The notes below the pieces were generated by a model. The model ran no database searches, was not told the origin of the DNA, and was given only the letters and a program-made list of their open reading frames with translations. DNA of 34,865 bases from contig JAHEKJ010000004.1 of assembly GCA_024638385.1 (NCBI GenBank), forward strand, positions 1 to 34,865. The letters are read 5' to 3'. The DNA comes from Gammaproteobacteria bacterium. GTDB taxonomy: Bacteria; Pseudomonadota; Gammaproteobacteria; GCA-001735895. Below, piece after piece: positions 24,092 through 32,585 of the stretch (positions within the stretch are counted from its first letter, which is position 1; the number at the start of each line of letters is the position of its first letter). Both the position numbers and the translations under genes were made by a program.

Positions 24092-24318
24092 GCGATTTCG
24101 GCGGGAGTCTTCGCGACGATGGTCAAAGCATGCAGTTCGCCGGACGCGATTTCGTCGTTGACGCAGGCGTACACGAGCCGGTGGCGCTTGAGTGGCGACA
24201 GCCCGGTAAAGGCTTCACTGGTCACGTTGGCGGTGTACTTGCCGTCGCCGCCGCTGACCTCGACGTGGGCGTCCGGCATGCGTTCGGCAATGAGTTGCTG
24301 AATCTGTTCTGGAGTCAT
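24088..24318 (-). CDS. ibaG: BolA/IbaG family protein
   Basis: 76 residues on the minus strand. The class II KH-like fold is seen in MTPEQIQQLIAERMPDAHV, VSGGDGKYTANVTSEAF, SPLKRHRLVYACVNDEIAS and GELHALTIVAKTP, where the final His lies in the 'HAL(T/S)' motif used for [2Fe-2S] binding with monothiol glutaredoxins. The short form without the longer BolA insert and with ELHAL matches IbaG (YrbA) rather than BolA. The ATG at 24318 is preferred to an in-frame start nine codons upstream. It overlaps the end of the cyclase gene by 4 nt, tail to tail. Confidence 0.88.
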   Translation of the reverse strand: MTPEQIQQLIAERMPDAHVEVSGGDGKYTANVTSEAFTGLSPLKRHRLVYACVNDEIASGELHALTIVAKTPAEIA

Positions 24319-24375
24319 GGTCGAGAGCGGTAGAACCGACGGCAAACAAGTTTACTAGAGGCGCGAGGAAAAACC

Positions 24376-24780
24376 ATGCACAAAATCCATCTCATCGTTA
24401 TCGCCGGACTGCTCGGCTTCGGGTCGGCGCAGGCAACCGAGGACGCCGCGCCGGCGGCCGGCTCCGGCGCCTACGTCTCGCTCGGCGAGCCGCTGGTGCT
24501 GAATCTCGACGGCGGACGCAAGCTCAGCTTTCTGCAAATCAGCGCCGACGTACTGGTCGGCGATTCGGACGACCAGTACGAAGTCAAGCTGCACGTACCG
24601 GCGATCCGGCACAAGCTGATCATGTTGCTGTCGGAGCAAAAAACCGGCGATATCAAATCCCCGGCAAAACGCGAAGAGATTCGCCAGCAGGTGACTAGCG
24701 AGGTCCAGCAATTGATCGCCGAACTGTCGGACGACGCCGAAATTTCGGAAGTCCTGTTCTCGAGCATTCTCGTGCAGTAG
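24376..24780 (+). CDS. secreted FliL-family protein, outside a flagellar cluster
   Basis: 134 residues. The N-terminus MHKIHLIVIAGLLGFGSAQA is a cleavable signal peptide, unlike classical FliL, which keeps an N-terminal membrane anchor. The rest carries the FliL features: YVSLGEPLVLNLDGGRKLSFL, then ISADVLVGDSDDQYEVKLHVPAIRHKLIMLLSEQ, PAKREEIRQQVTSEVQQLI and a C-terminal VLFSSILVQ. FliL supports stator function at the flagellar motor; related stand-alone copies exist in non-flagellar contexts. GCGAGGAAAA precedes the ATG. Neighbours (ibaG divergent, rnd convergent) give no flagellar clue. Confidence 0.85.
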   Translation: MHKIHLIVIAGLLGFGSAQATEDAAPAAGSGAYVSLGEPLVLNLDGGRKLSFLQISADVLVGDSDDQYEVKLHVPAIRHKLIMLLSEQKTGDIKSPAKREEIRQQVTSEVQQLIAELSDDAEISEVLFSSILVQ

Positions 24781-24784
24781 GAAA

Positions 24785-24797
24785 AAAGGGGACAGTT
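24785..24797 (+). repeat. half-site of the GGGGACAGT element
   Basis: AAGGGGACAGTTT directly after fliL matches the outer end of the palindrome arms after ubiB. No matching inverted arm is found within the short gap before the rnd stop, so this is a solo or truncated copy. Short enough that chance cannot be excluded. Confidence 0.35.
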
Positions 24798-24805
24798 TCG
24801 ACGTA

Positions 24806-25978
24806 TCAGTCGGCGGGCGGGTCGACGATCAGCTCGATCGCGTCGTCGTCGACGCCAATTTTTGCCTGGCCGTGGATGAAGGCAAGCAGCTTTTCGCCGG
24901 CCATCGCGTAGCGCCAGCCCTGCAACAGGCGGCTCGAGCGACGACCGGCGAGCAGCTTGTCGATGTCCTTGCGCGTCGCCAGCGTCGCCAGCGCGACGCC
25001 GTTGTCGGCGGCGATCGCGCGACACAGCCCCATCAGGCAATCGCCGAGCGCGAGCTCGGCGTCGCTCAATCGCAAGGTCTTGTCGTGGCGCGGGTAATCC
25101 TGCGGATCGATCCGCGCGGCGGAGCGCACGATCCGCAGCAATTCGTCGCCGTAGCGCTTGACGGTCTTGTCGGGCAGATCCGGAACCTGCGCCAGTTCGG
25201 CGGCGGCGTCCGGTTTGCGACGCGCGATCTCGACCAGCGCCTCGTCCTTGACGATCCAGCGGCGCGGCCGGTTCTGTCGCTGCGCGACCTGCTCGCGCCA
25301 GCGGCACAACTCGCTCGCGATCCAGAGTTTTTCGCCCTTCAGTTTCTGCACGCCCTTCAGGCGCGGCCACAATTGATCGAAGTCGACCGAATAGTTTTCC
25401 GCGCGTTCGAATTCGGCAAGGTCCTTTTCGATCCACGCCAGACGGCCGCCGGCATCGAGCCGCGCGTGCATCTCGGCGTAGAGCGGCAACAGGTAGCGCA
25501 CGTCGTCCATCGCGTAGTCGAGCTCGTCGGCCGACAACGGCCGCCGCGTCCAGTTGGCGCGGGTATGTTTCTTGTCCAGCGACACGCCGAGCACGTCGCG
25601 CACGAGGTCCGCGTAGGACACCTGGTGGCTGTAGCCGAGCACCGCCGCGGCCAGCTGGGTATCGAACACCGGCGCCGGCACCGCACCGAACTTCTGGTAG
25701 AGGATTTCGAGATCCTGCGACGGCGAGTGGAACACCTTGATCACCGAGGCGTCGGCGAGCAACGCGGCCAGCGGTGCGAGATCGTCGAGCGCGAGCGGAT
25801 CGACGCAGGCGAGGCGGGATTCCGACGCCAGCTGAATCAGCGCCAGCTCGGGGTAGTAGGTGCTCTCGCGCACGAACTCGGTATCGATCGCGCAGACGCG
25901 ATCGTGCGCAATGTCGGCGCAGGTTCGACCGAGTTCGTCGCTATCGTCGATGAAATCGAAGTCGCGGTCGTCACTCAT
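24806..25978 (-). CDS. rnd: ribonuclease D
   Basis: 390 residues; 3'-5' exoribonuclease for tRNA and stable RNA 3' ends. The DEDDy exonuclease core is present: Asp and Glu in AIDTEFVRESTYYPELALIQ, the FHSPSQDLEIL block with its Asp, and YAMDDVRYLLPLY with the catalytic Tyr and Asp. An HRDC domain follows (RWREQVAQRQNRPRRWIVKD...), and a second helical HRDC-like region ends the protein. The length is usual. The ATG overlaps the mreD stop by 8 nt; an in-frame GTG three codons upstream also exists. Coupling to mreD is unusual (see findings). Confidence 0.96.
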   Translation of the reverse strand: MSDDRDFDFIDDSDELGRTCADIAHDRVCAIDTEFVRESTYYPELALIQLASESRLACVDPLALDDLAPLAALLADASVIKVFHSPSQDLEILYQKFGAVPAPVFDTQLAAAVLGYSHQVSYADLVRDVLGVSLDKKHTRANWTRRPLSADELDYAMDDVRYLLPLYAEMHARLDAGGRLAWIEKDLAEFERAENYSVDFDQLWPRLKGVQKLKGEKLWIASELCRWREQVAQRQNRPRRWIVKDEALVEIARRKPDAAAELAQVPDLPDKTVKRYGDELLRIVRSAARIDPQDYPRHDKTLRLSDAELALGDCLMGLCRAIAADNGVALATLATRKDIDKLLAGRRSSRLLQGWRYAMAGEKLLAFIHGQAKIGVDDDAIELIVDPPAD

Positions 25979-26462
25979 GCCGGTCACTCAACATGGCCTT
26001 GCGCCGGATATCGCGCAGCACGACGAAGACCCAGGGCCAGATCAGCATGCCGATGAGCGGCGCGCCGAAGAATGCGAGCAGCGGCGTCGGCCGACCCATT
26101 ATGCCCTCGACCCAGGCCACCAGCACCTGGTCGATCAGCAGCAGCGCGAACACGTAGATCGACTGCTGCAAGAGCGCGAGCACGCGAATGCGCTGGTAAA
26201 AATTCTGGTTGACGAAAACGACCACGACCAGCGCCAGCGTATGTTGCCCCAGCAGCGTGCCTTGCGACACGTCGAGAATGATCCCGGTGAAGAACGCAAA
26301 CCACAGGCCGACCTGCTTGGGCAGTGCCATGCTCCAGTAGATCAACACCAGCGCGACCCAGTCGGGCCGGTACAGCTGGGCCCACACCGGCAGCGGCATG
26401 ATCGCGAGGATCACGGCCACCAGCAGGCTCAGGTAAATGACGAGATAGCGAAGCTGGGACAC
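25971..26462 (-). CDS. mreD: rod-shape protein MreD
   Basis: 163 residues with about five to six membrane helices (YLVIYLSLLVAVILAIMPL, WVALVLIYWSMALP, GLWFAFFTGIILDVSQGTLLG, ALVVVVFVNQNF, IYVFALLLIDQVLVAW and a last one). The GxxLDxxxGxxLGxHxL core (FFTGIILDVSQGTLLGQHTL) is the MreD signature. It is an inner-membrane part of the elongasome. It uses GTG 7 nt after mreC, whose stop ends at 26469. Confidence 0.94.
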   Translation of the reverse strand: MSQLRYLVIYLSLLVAVILAIMPLPVWAQLYRPDWVALVLIYWSMALPKQVGLWFAFFTGIILDVSQGTLLGQHTLALVVVVFVNQNFYQRIRVLALLQQSIYVFALLLIDQVLVAWVEGIMGRPTPLLAFFGAPLIGMLIWPWVFVVLRDIRRKAMLSDRHE

Positions 26463-26468
26463 GCGCGC

Positions 26469-27287
26469 TCAATCGCGGGGTTTGATGACCAGGACTTCGC
26501 GACTGGAATCGAGACGAGCCTTGGGTTCGGCGATGACCGTGACGAAACCGTGCACGCGGTCCTCGTCGATCGCGACGACTTTCGCCACCGGGTAGTCGGC
26601 CGGAAAGCGGCCGCCGAGGCCCGATGTCACGAGTTCGTCGCCGATCATGATGTCGGCCGTCGCCGGCAGGTAACGCAGCTCGAGCTGGGTCGTCGAACCG
26701 CGGCCGAAGGCCACCGAGCGCGTACCGCTGCGGACGAACTGCACCGGCGTGGCGTGCTCCGGGTCCGAGATCAGCATCGTCGTCGCGGACTGCGGGTTGA
26801 CGTGAACGATCTGGCCCATGACGCCGAAGTCGTCGATCACCGCGTAGCCCAGCTCGATGCCGTCGCCGCTGCCCCGATTGATCTCGATCAGCTGGCGGTA
26901 GGGATTCTGGTCGACCGACAGCAGCTCGGCGACGATAACGTCGTCGGCGATCTTGCGCGACGAGCCGAGCAGCAGCCGCAGGCGCGCGTTTTCCTCGGCG
27001 AGGATTTCGAGCTTTTGCAGGCGCGCATTGAGAATCCGGCTTTGCGCGCGCAGCGCGGCGTTTTCGTCGAGCAACTCGGTGTGCGACGTGAACCACTCGC
27101 CGACCCAGTTGCCGGCGATCGCCGGCAGGCTGACGAGATAGCGCAGCGGCGACAGCGCGAGCGAGATGTTGGAGCGCACGACTTCGAGATGATGAAAGCG
27201 GTGATCGACCACCATCAGCGCGACGCACAGAATCACCAGGAACAGGGCTTGCAGGGTTGCGCCGCGTGCCTGGATAACGATATTCAT
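26469..27287 (-). CDS. mreC: rod-shape protein MreC
   Basis: 272 residues. One N-terminal membrane helix (LQALFLVILCVALMVVDH), a periplasmic coiled coil (LLDENAALRAQSRILNARLQ... EILAEENARLRLLLG, residues ~72-110) and then the two-barrel domain (VIVAELLSVDQNPYRQLIEI, GVMGQIVHVNPQSATTMLI, SGLGGRFPADYPVAKVV). MreC bridges MreB filaments and periplasmic synthases. It is coded between mreB (21-nt gap) and mreD (6-nt gap). Length fits the shorter members of the family; there is no long C-terminal Pro/Gln tail of the type seen in some pseudomonads. Confidence 0.96.
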   Translation of the reverse strand: MNIVIQARGATLQALFLVILCVALMVVDHRFHHLEVVRSNISLALSPLRYLVSLPAIAGNWVGEWFTSHTELLDENAALRAQSRILNARLQKLEILAEENARLRLLLGSSRKIADDVIVAELLSVDQNPYRQLIEINRGSGDGIELGYAVIDDFGVMGQIVHVNPQSATTMLISDPEHATPVQFVRSGTRSVAFGRGSTTQLELRYLPATADIMIGDELVTSGLGGRFPADYPVAKVVAIDEDRVHGFVTVIAEPKARLDSSREVLVIKPRD

Positions 27288-27308
27288 GCAGGGATTCGGA
27301 CCGCGGCG

Positions 27309-28367
<1,059 letters not shown>

Positions 28368-28389
28368 TTAACCCGTCGTGTTAGATAGG

Positions 28390-28405
28390 CGGTGCTTCAG
28401 CACCG
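28390..28405 (-). other. small hairpin in the mreB leader
   Basis: CGGTGC (28390-28395), four-base loop TTCA, GCACCG (28400-28405) form a perfect 6-bp stem 35 nt upstream of the mreB ATG. It has no T tract, so it is not a typical terminator; it may shape the leader of the mreB mRNA or be chance. Confidence 0.3.
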
Positions 28406-28484
28406 GTTCCAAAGCCTTTGCGCCAAATTCGCGCAAGTCGAGCGTACTATAGCTACGGGATTTGATTTTAACAAGGCAGAATTC

Positions 28485-28511
28485 TTTACAAATCAGTCTT
28501 TTGCTTATACA
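28485..28511 (+). promoter_or_regulatory. candidate sigma-70 promoter of gatCAB
   Basis: TTTACA (28485-28490, 5 of 6) and TATACA (28506-28511) separated by 15 nt lie in the most A+T-rich part of the divergent mreB-gatC region, about 60 nt before the gatC ATG. The spacer is short by two bases, which lowers the confidence. Confidence 0.4.
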
Positions 28512-28570
28512 TCCGGTGAAATTGTGGTAAGTTTGCCGGCTTTATCAATGCGGACCCGGATTTTCCCCGA

Positions 28571-28858
28571 ATGGCCCTCAAGAGCGACGACGTTCGCAGC
28601 ATCGCGCACCTCGCCCGGCTGCACCTGGCCGATGACGAAATCGAGCGCTACGCGACCGATCTGAGCAGCATTCTCGACCTCGTCGAACAGATGCAACGAG
28701 TCGATACGAGCGCGGTCGAACCGCTCGCCAACCCGCTCGACGCCGAGCAACGCCTGCGCGACGATTCCGTCACCGAGACCGACGAACGCGACAAGTTCCA
28801 GGCCATCGCGCCGGACGTCGAAGACGGCTTCTACCGCGTGCCCAGGGTGATCGAATGA
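28571..28858 (+). CDS. gatC: Asp/Glu-tRNA amidotransferase subunit GatC
   Basis: 95 residues: [40 protein letters not shown], and [15 protein letters not shown] are the GatC blocks. The small subunit wraps GatA and GatB in the transamidosome that makes Gln-tRNA(Gln) (and Asn-tRNA) from misacylated precursors. The gatA ATG overlaps the stop by 4 nt (ATGA). Confidence 0.97.
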   Translation: MALKSDDVRSIAHLARLHLADDEIERYATDLSSILDLVEQMQRVDTSAVEPLANPLDAEQRLRDDSVTETDERDKFQAIAPDVEDGFYRVPRVIE

Positions 28859-30303
28859 GCGCGCGCGGCATCGCCGAGATTCGCGCCGGGCTCGACGCCG
28901 GCGAGTTTTCCAGCGTCGAAATCGCGCGCGACTACCTCGACCGCATCGAGCAGGCGAACCCGGCGCTCAATTGCTTCGTCACGACCACGCCCGAAATCGC
29001 ACTGACGCAGGCGAAAGCCGCCGACGCGCGGCTCGCCGCGGGTGACGCCGGGCCGCTCACCGGTGTACCGCTCGCGCATAAGGACCTGTTCTGCACCGAC
29101 GGCGTGCGCACCTCCTGCGGCTCGCGCATGCTCGACAATTTCATCGCGCCCTACGACGCGACCGTGGTCGCGAAGCTGCGCGACGCCGGCACGGTCATGC
29201 TCGGCAAGACCAACATGGACGAGTTCGCGATGGGTTCGTCGAACGAGAACTCGCACTATGGCGCGGTCAAGAACCCGTGGGATCACGCCCGCGTACCGGG
29301 GGGCTCGTCCGGAGGCTCGGCCGCCGCGGTCGCGGCAGGCCTGGCGCCTGCCGCGACCGGCACCGACACCGGCGGCTCGATCCGCCAACCGGCGGCGCTG
29401 TGCGGGGTCACCGGGATCAAGCCGACCTACGGCCGGGTCTCGCGCTACGGCATGATCGCCTACGCGTCGAGCCTCGACCAGGGCGGCCCGTTCGCGCGCA
29501 GCGCACGCGACTGCGCGCTGCTATTGGCGGCGATGGCCGGTTTCGATCCGCGCGATTCGACCTCGGCGGACGCGGCGCTGCCGGATTTCGCCGCCGAGCT
29601 CGAACGCGGGCTCGACGGGATCAGGATCGGGTTGCCAAGGGAGTATTTCGCCGACGGCCTCGATGCGCGCGTCGCCGCGGTGATCGAAGCGGCAATCGAC
29701 GAATTCAGGCGTCTCGGCGCCGAGATCAGCGAGGTTTCACTGCCGAACACCGGCCTGTCGATCCCGACCTACTACGTGATCGCGATGGCCGAGTGCTCGT
29801 CGAACCTGTCGCGTTTCGACGGCGTGCGCTTCGGCCACCGCTGCGCCGACCCGGTCGATCTCGAGGATCTCTACGAGCGCTCGCGCGGCGAGGGCTTCGG
29901 CGACGAGGTCAAGCGCCGCATCATGATCGGAACCTATGCGCTGTCGGCCGGCTACTACGATGCCTACTACCTCAAGGCGCAACAGCTCCGGCGGCTGATC
30001 AAGGACGACTTTCAGCAGGCGCTCTCCGACGTCGACCTGATCCTCGGCCCGACCACACCCGAGATCGCGTTCGGGATCGGCGCCAAATCCGACGATCCGG
30101 TCAGCATGTACCTGCAGGACATTTACACAATCTCGCTGAACCTCGCCGGTCTGCCCGGCCTGTCGCTGCCGGCCGGCTTCGTCGACGGCCTGCCGGTCGG
30201 CCTGCAGCTGATCGGCAATTATTTTGACGAGGCCGGCATCCTCGCCGCCGCGCACGCGTTCCAGCAGGCGACCGACTGGCACCTGCGGGAGCCCGCGGCA
30301 TGA
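28855..30303 (+). CDS. gatA: Asp/Glu-tRNA amidotransferase subunit GatA
   Basis: 482 residues; amidase-signature glutaminase releasing ammonia for GatB. The Ser-cisSer-Lys triad is visible: Lys76 in [12 protein letters not shown], cis-Ser151 in [13 protein letters not shown] and nucleophile Ser175 in [12 protein letters not shown]. The Glu/Asp-tRNA specific segment GFDPRDSTS and the C-terminal [20 protein letters not shown] follow. Length is typical. It overlaps gatC and gatB by 4 nt each. Confidence 0.98.
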   Translation: MSARGIAEIRAGLDAGEFSSVEIARDYLDRIEQANPALNCFVTTTPEIALTQAKAADARLAAGDAGPLTGVPLAHKDLFCTDGVRTSCGSRMLDNFIAPYDATVVAKLRDAGTVMLGKTNMDEFAMGSSNENSHYGAVKNPWDHARVPGGSSGGSAAAVAAGLAPAATGTDTGGSIRQPAALCGVTGIKPTYGRVSRYGMIAYASSLDQGGPFARSARDCALLLAAMAGFDPRDSTSADAALPDFAAELERGLDGIRIGLPREYFADGLDARVAAVIEAAIDEFRRLGAEISEVSLPNTGLSIPTYYVIAMAECSSNLSRFDGVRFGHRCADPVDLEDLYERSRGEGFGDEVKRRIMIGTYALSAGYYDAYYLKAQQLRRLIKDDFQQALSDVDLILGPTTPEIAFGIGAKSDDPVSMYLQDIYTISLNLAGLPGLSLPAGFVDGLPVGLQLIGNYFDEAGILAAAHAFQQATDWHLREPAA

Positions 30304-31742
30304 GCGCCTGGGAAACCGTCATCGGCCTCGAGATCCACGCTCAGCTCGCGACCAAAAGCAAGATCTTCTCCGGCGCATCGACCGCGTTCGGCGCCGAACC
30401 GAATACCCAGGCCTGCGCGGTCGACCTCGGTCTGCCCGGCGTGTTGCCGGTGCTGAACCGCGCCGCGGTCGAGATGGCGCTGCGTTTCGGCGTCGCGATC
30501 GACGCCGAGGTCGCGCCGCGCTCGGTTTTCGCGCGCAAGAATTACTTCTACCCGGACCTGCCCAAGGGTTACCAGATTTCGCAGTATGAGCTGCCGATCG
30601 TCGGCCGCGGCCACGTCTTCATCACGACCGCCGACGGCAACCGCAAGGAAATCGGCATCACCCGCGCGCACCTCGAGGAAGACGCCGGCAAGTCGATCCA
30701 CGACCAGTTTCCCGAGCAAACCGCCATCGACCTGAATCGCGCCGGCACGCCGCTGCTCGAGATCGTCTCGGAACCCGACATGCGCAGCGCCGACGAGGCC
30801 GTGGCCTATGCGCGGCAGATTCACTCGCTGGTGCGCTACCTCGAAATCTGCGACGGCAACATGCAGGAAGGCTCGTTCCGCTGCGACGCCAACGTGTCGA
30901 TTCGACGCCGGGGCGAAACCCGGCTCGGCACGCGCACCGAGCTCAAGAACATCAACTCGTTCCGCTTCCTCGAGCGCGCGATCAATTTCGAGATCGAGCG
31001 CCAGATCGACGTCCTCGAGGCCGGCGGCGAGATCGTGCAGGAGACCCGGCTCTACGACGCCGATCGCGACGAGACGCGCTCGATGCGCAGCAAGGAAGAG
31101 GCCAACGACTACCGCTATTTTCCCGATCCCGATCTGCTGCCGGTCGCGGTCACCGCCGACGACCTCGCGCGGGTTCGCGCCGCGTTGCCGGAACTTCCCG
31201 AGGCCAAGCGGCAGCGCTACATCGACCAACTCGGCCTGTCCGAATACAACGCCGACGTGCTGACCGCGAATCGCGACACCGCCGTTTATTTCGAAGCCGC
31301 GCTCGACGCCGTACCGGGCGAGGCGACACAGCTCGCCAATTGGGTGCTCGGCGACCTCGCCGGCGCGCTCAACAGGGACGGCCTCGAAATCGTCGCGGCG
31401 CCGGTCGCGCCGGCGGCGCTCGCGCAACTGGTCGCGCGCATCGCCGACGGCACGCTGTCGGGCAAGCTTGCGAAAGAGGTCTTCGAGGCTTGCTGGCAGG
31501 GCGAGGGCGTGCCCGACGACATCATCGCCGCGCGCGGCCTGCAACAGATCACCGACAGCGGCGCGATCGAAGCGCTTATCGACGACGTCATCGCCGTCAA
31601 CCCGGCGCAGGTCGAGCAGTTCCGCGCCGGCAAGGACAAGGTGCTCGGCTTCTTCGTCGGCCAGGTCATGAAACAGTCGCAGGGCAAGGCCAACCCGGCG
31701 CAGGTCAACGAAATTCTGCGCCGCAAGCTGAAATCCGGCTGA
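30300..31742 (+). CDS. gatB: Asp/Glu-tRNA amidotransferase subunit GatB
   Basis: 480 residues; kinase/transamidase that phosphorylates and amidates Glu- or Asp-tRNA. Blocks: [46 protein letters not shown]-type [42 protein letters not shown] and [15 protein letters not shown], then the helical and YqeY-like tail ([16 protein letters not shown]). The ATG overlaps gatA by 4 nt. The 96-nt gap after it holds a -10-like TACAAT (31814-31819) for the next gene. Confidence 0.98.
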   Translation: MSAWETVIGLEIHAQLATKSKIFSGASTAFGAEPNTQACAVDLGLPGVLPVLNRAAVEMALRFGVAIDAEVAPRSVFARKNYFYPDLPKGYQISQYELPIVGRGHVFITTADGNRKEIGITRAHLEEDAGKSIHDQFPEQTAIDLNRAGTPLLEIVSEPDMRSADEAVAYARQIHSLVRYLEICDGNMQEGSFRCDANVSIRRRGETRLGTRTELKNINSFRFLERAINFEIERQIDVLEAGGEIVQETRLYDADRDETRSMRSKEEANDYRYFPDPDLLPVAVTADDLARVRAALPELPEAKRQRYIDQLGLSEYNADVLTANRDTAVYFEAALDAVPGEATQLANWVLGDLAGALNRDGLEIVAAPVAPAALAQLVARIADGTLSGKLAKEVFEACWQGEGVPDDIIAARGLQQITDSGAIEALIDDVIAVNPAQVEQFRAGKDKVLGFFVGQVMKQSQGKANPAQVNEILRRKLKSG

Positions 31743-31838
31743 CCGGCCCGGCCCGCGACTGACCTGGATCTAGCAGCTCGCGCGCGCCCGGACCATCGAC
31801 GCCACGGATCGTTTACAATCGCCGGCAGAGGGCCCCCT

Positions 31839-32585
31839 ATGTCCAAAGTCATCCTGATCACCGGCGCCGGGCGCGGTATCGGCGCCGAAACCGCGCGACT
31901 CGCCGCAAGCCGCGGCTATTCAATCTGCCTCAATTATCGCCGCGACGCCGAGGCCGTCGAGGCCGTGGCCGACAGCGTCCGCACGCTCGGCCAGCGCGCG
32001 CTCGTGCACCAGGCCGACGTCGCCGACGAAGCCGAGGTCGAAGCCCTGTTCGCCGCGATCGACGCCGAGTTCGGCCAGCTCGACGGCCTCGTCAACAACG
32101 CCGGCATACTCGAACCGCAGAGCGACCTGGTCGACATGGACGCGGCGCGCTGGCGGCGCATTCTGGACGTTAACGTCGTCGGCAGTTTTTTGTGCGCGCG
32201 CGAGGCGGTCAAGCGCATGTCGACGCGCCGCGACGGCAACGGCGGCGCGATCGTCAACCTGTCGTCGCGCGCGGCCGACCTCGGCGCGCCGCACGAGTAC
32301 GTCGACTATGCCGCTGCCAAGGGCGCGATCGACGCGTTGACGATCGGCCTGGCGAAGGAAGTCGGCGACCAGGGCATTCGCGTCAACGCGGTCAAGCCCG
32401 GCCTGATCTACACCGACATCCACGCCGACGGCGGCGAGGCCGGTCGCGTCGACCGGCTCAAGGGGCAGGTGCCGATGCAGCGCGGCGGCCTGCCGGTCGA
32501 GGTGGCCGAGGCGATCCTGTGGCTGCTGTCGGACGCCTCGTCGTACACCACCGGCAGCTTCATCGATATCTCCGGAGGTCGCTGA
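31839..32585 (+). CDS. SDR family oxidoreductase
   Basis: 248 residues, classical short-chain dehydrogenase. The NAD(P)-binding TGAGRGIGAETA (residues ~8-19), NNAGIL (about residue 86), catalytic Ser in VNLSSRAADLG, Tyr in YVDYAAAKGAIDAL with Lys four residues on, and the PG motif in VKPGLIYTDIHADG are all present. YxxxK reads Y-A-A-A-K. C-terminal YTTGSFIDISGGR is usual. CLNYRRDAEAV after the first fold suggests NADP preference (Arg pair), as inference. The stop is directly followed by the next ATG. Confidence 0.93.
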   Translation: MSKVILITGAGRGIGAETARLAASRGYSICLNYRRDAEAVEAVADSVRTLGQRALVHQADVADEAEVEALFAAIDAEFGQLDGLVNNAGILEPQSDLVDMDAARWRRILDVNVVGSFLCAREAVKRMSTRRDGNGGAIVNLSSRAADLGAPHEYVDYAAAKGAIDALTIGLAKEVGDQGIRVNAVKPGLIYTDIHADGGEAGRVDRLKGQVPMQRGGLPVEVAEAILWLLSDASSYTTGSFIDISGGR

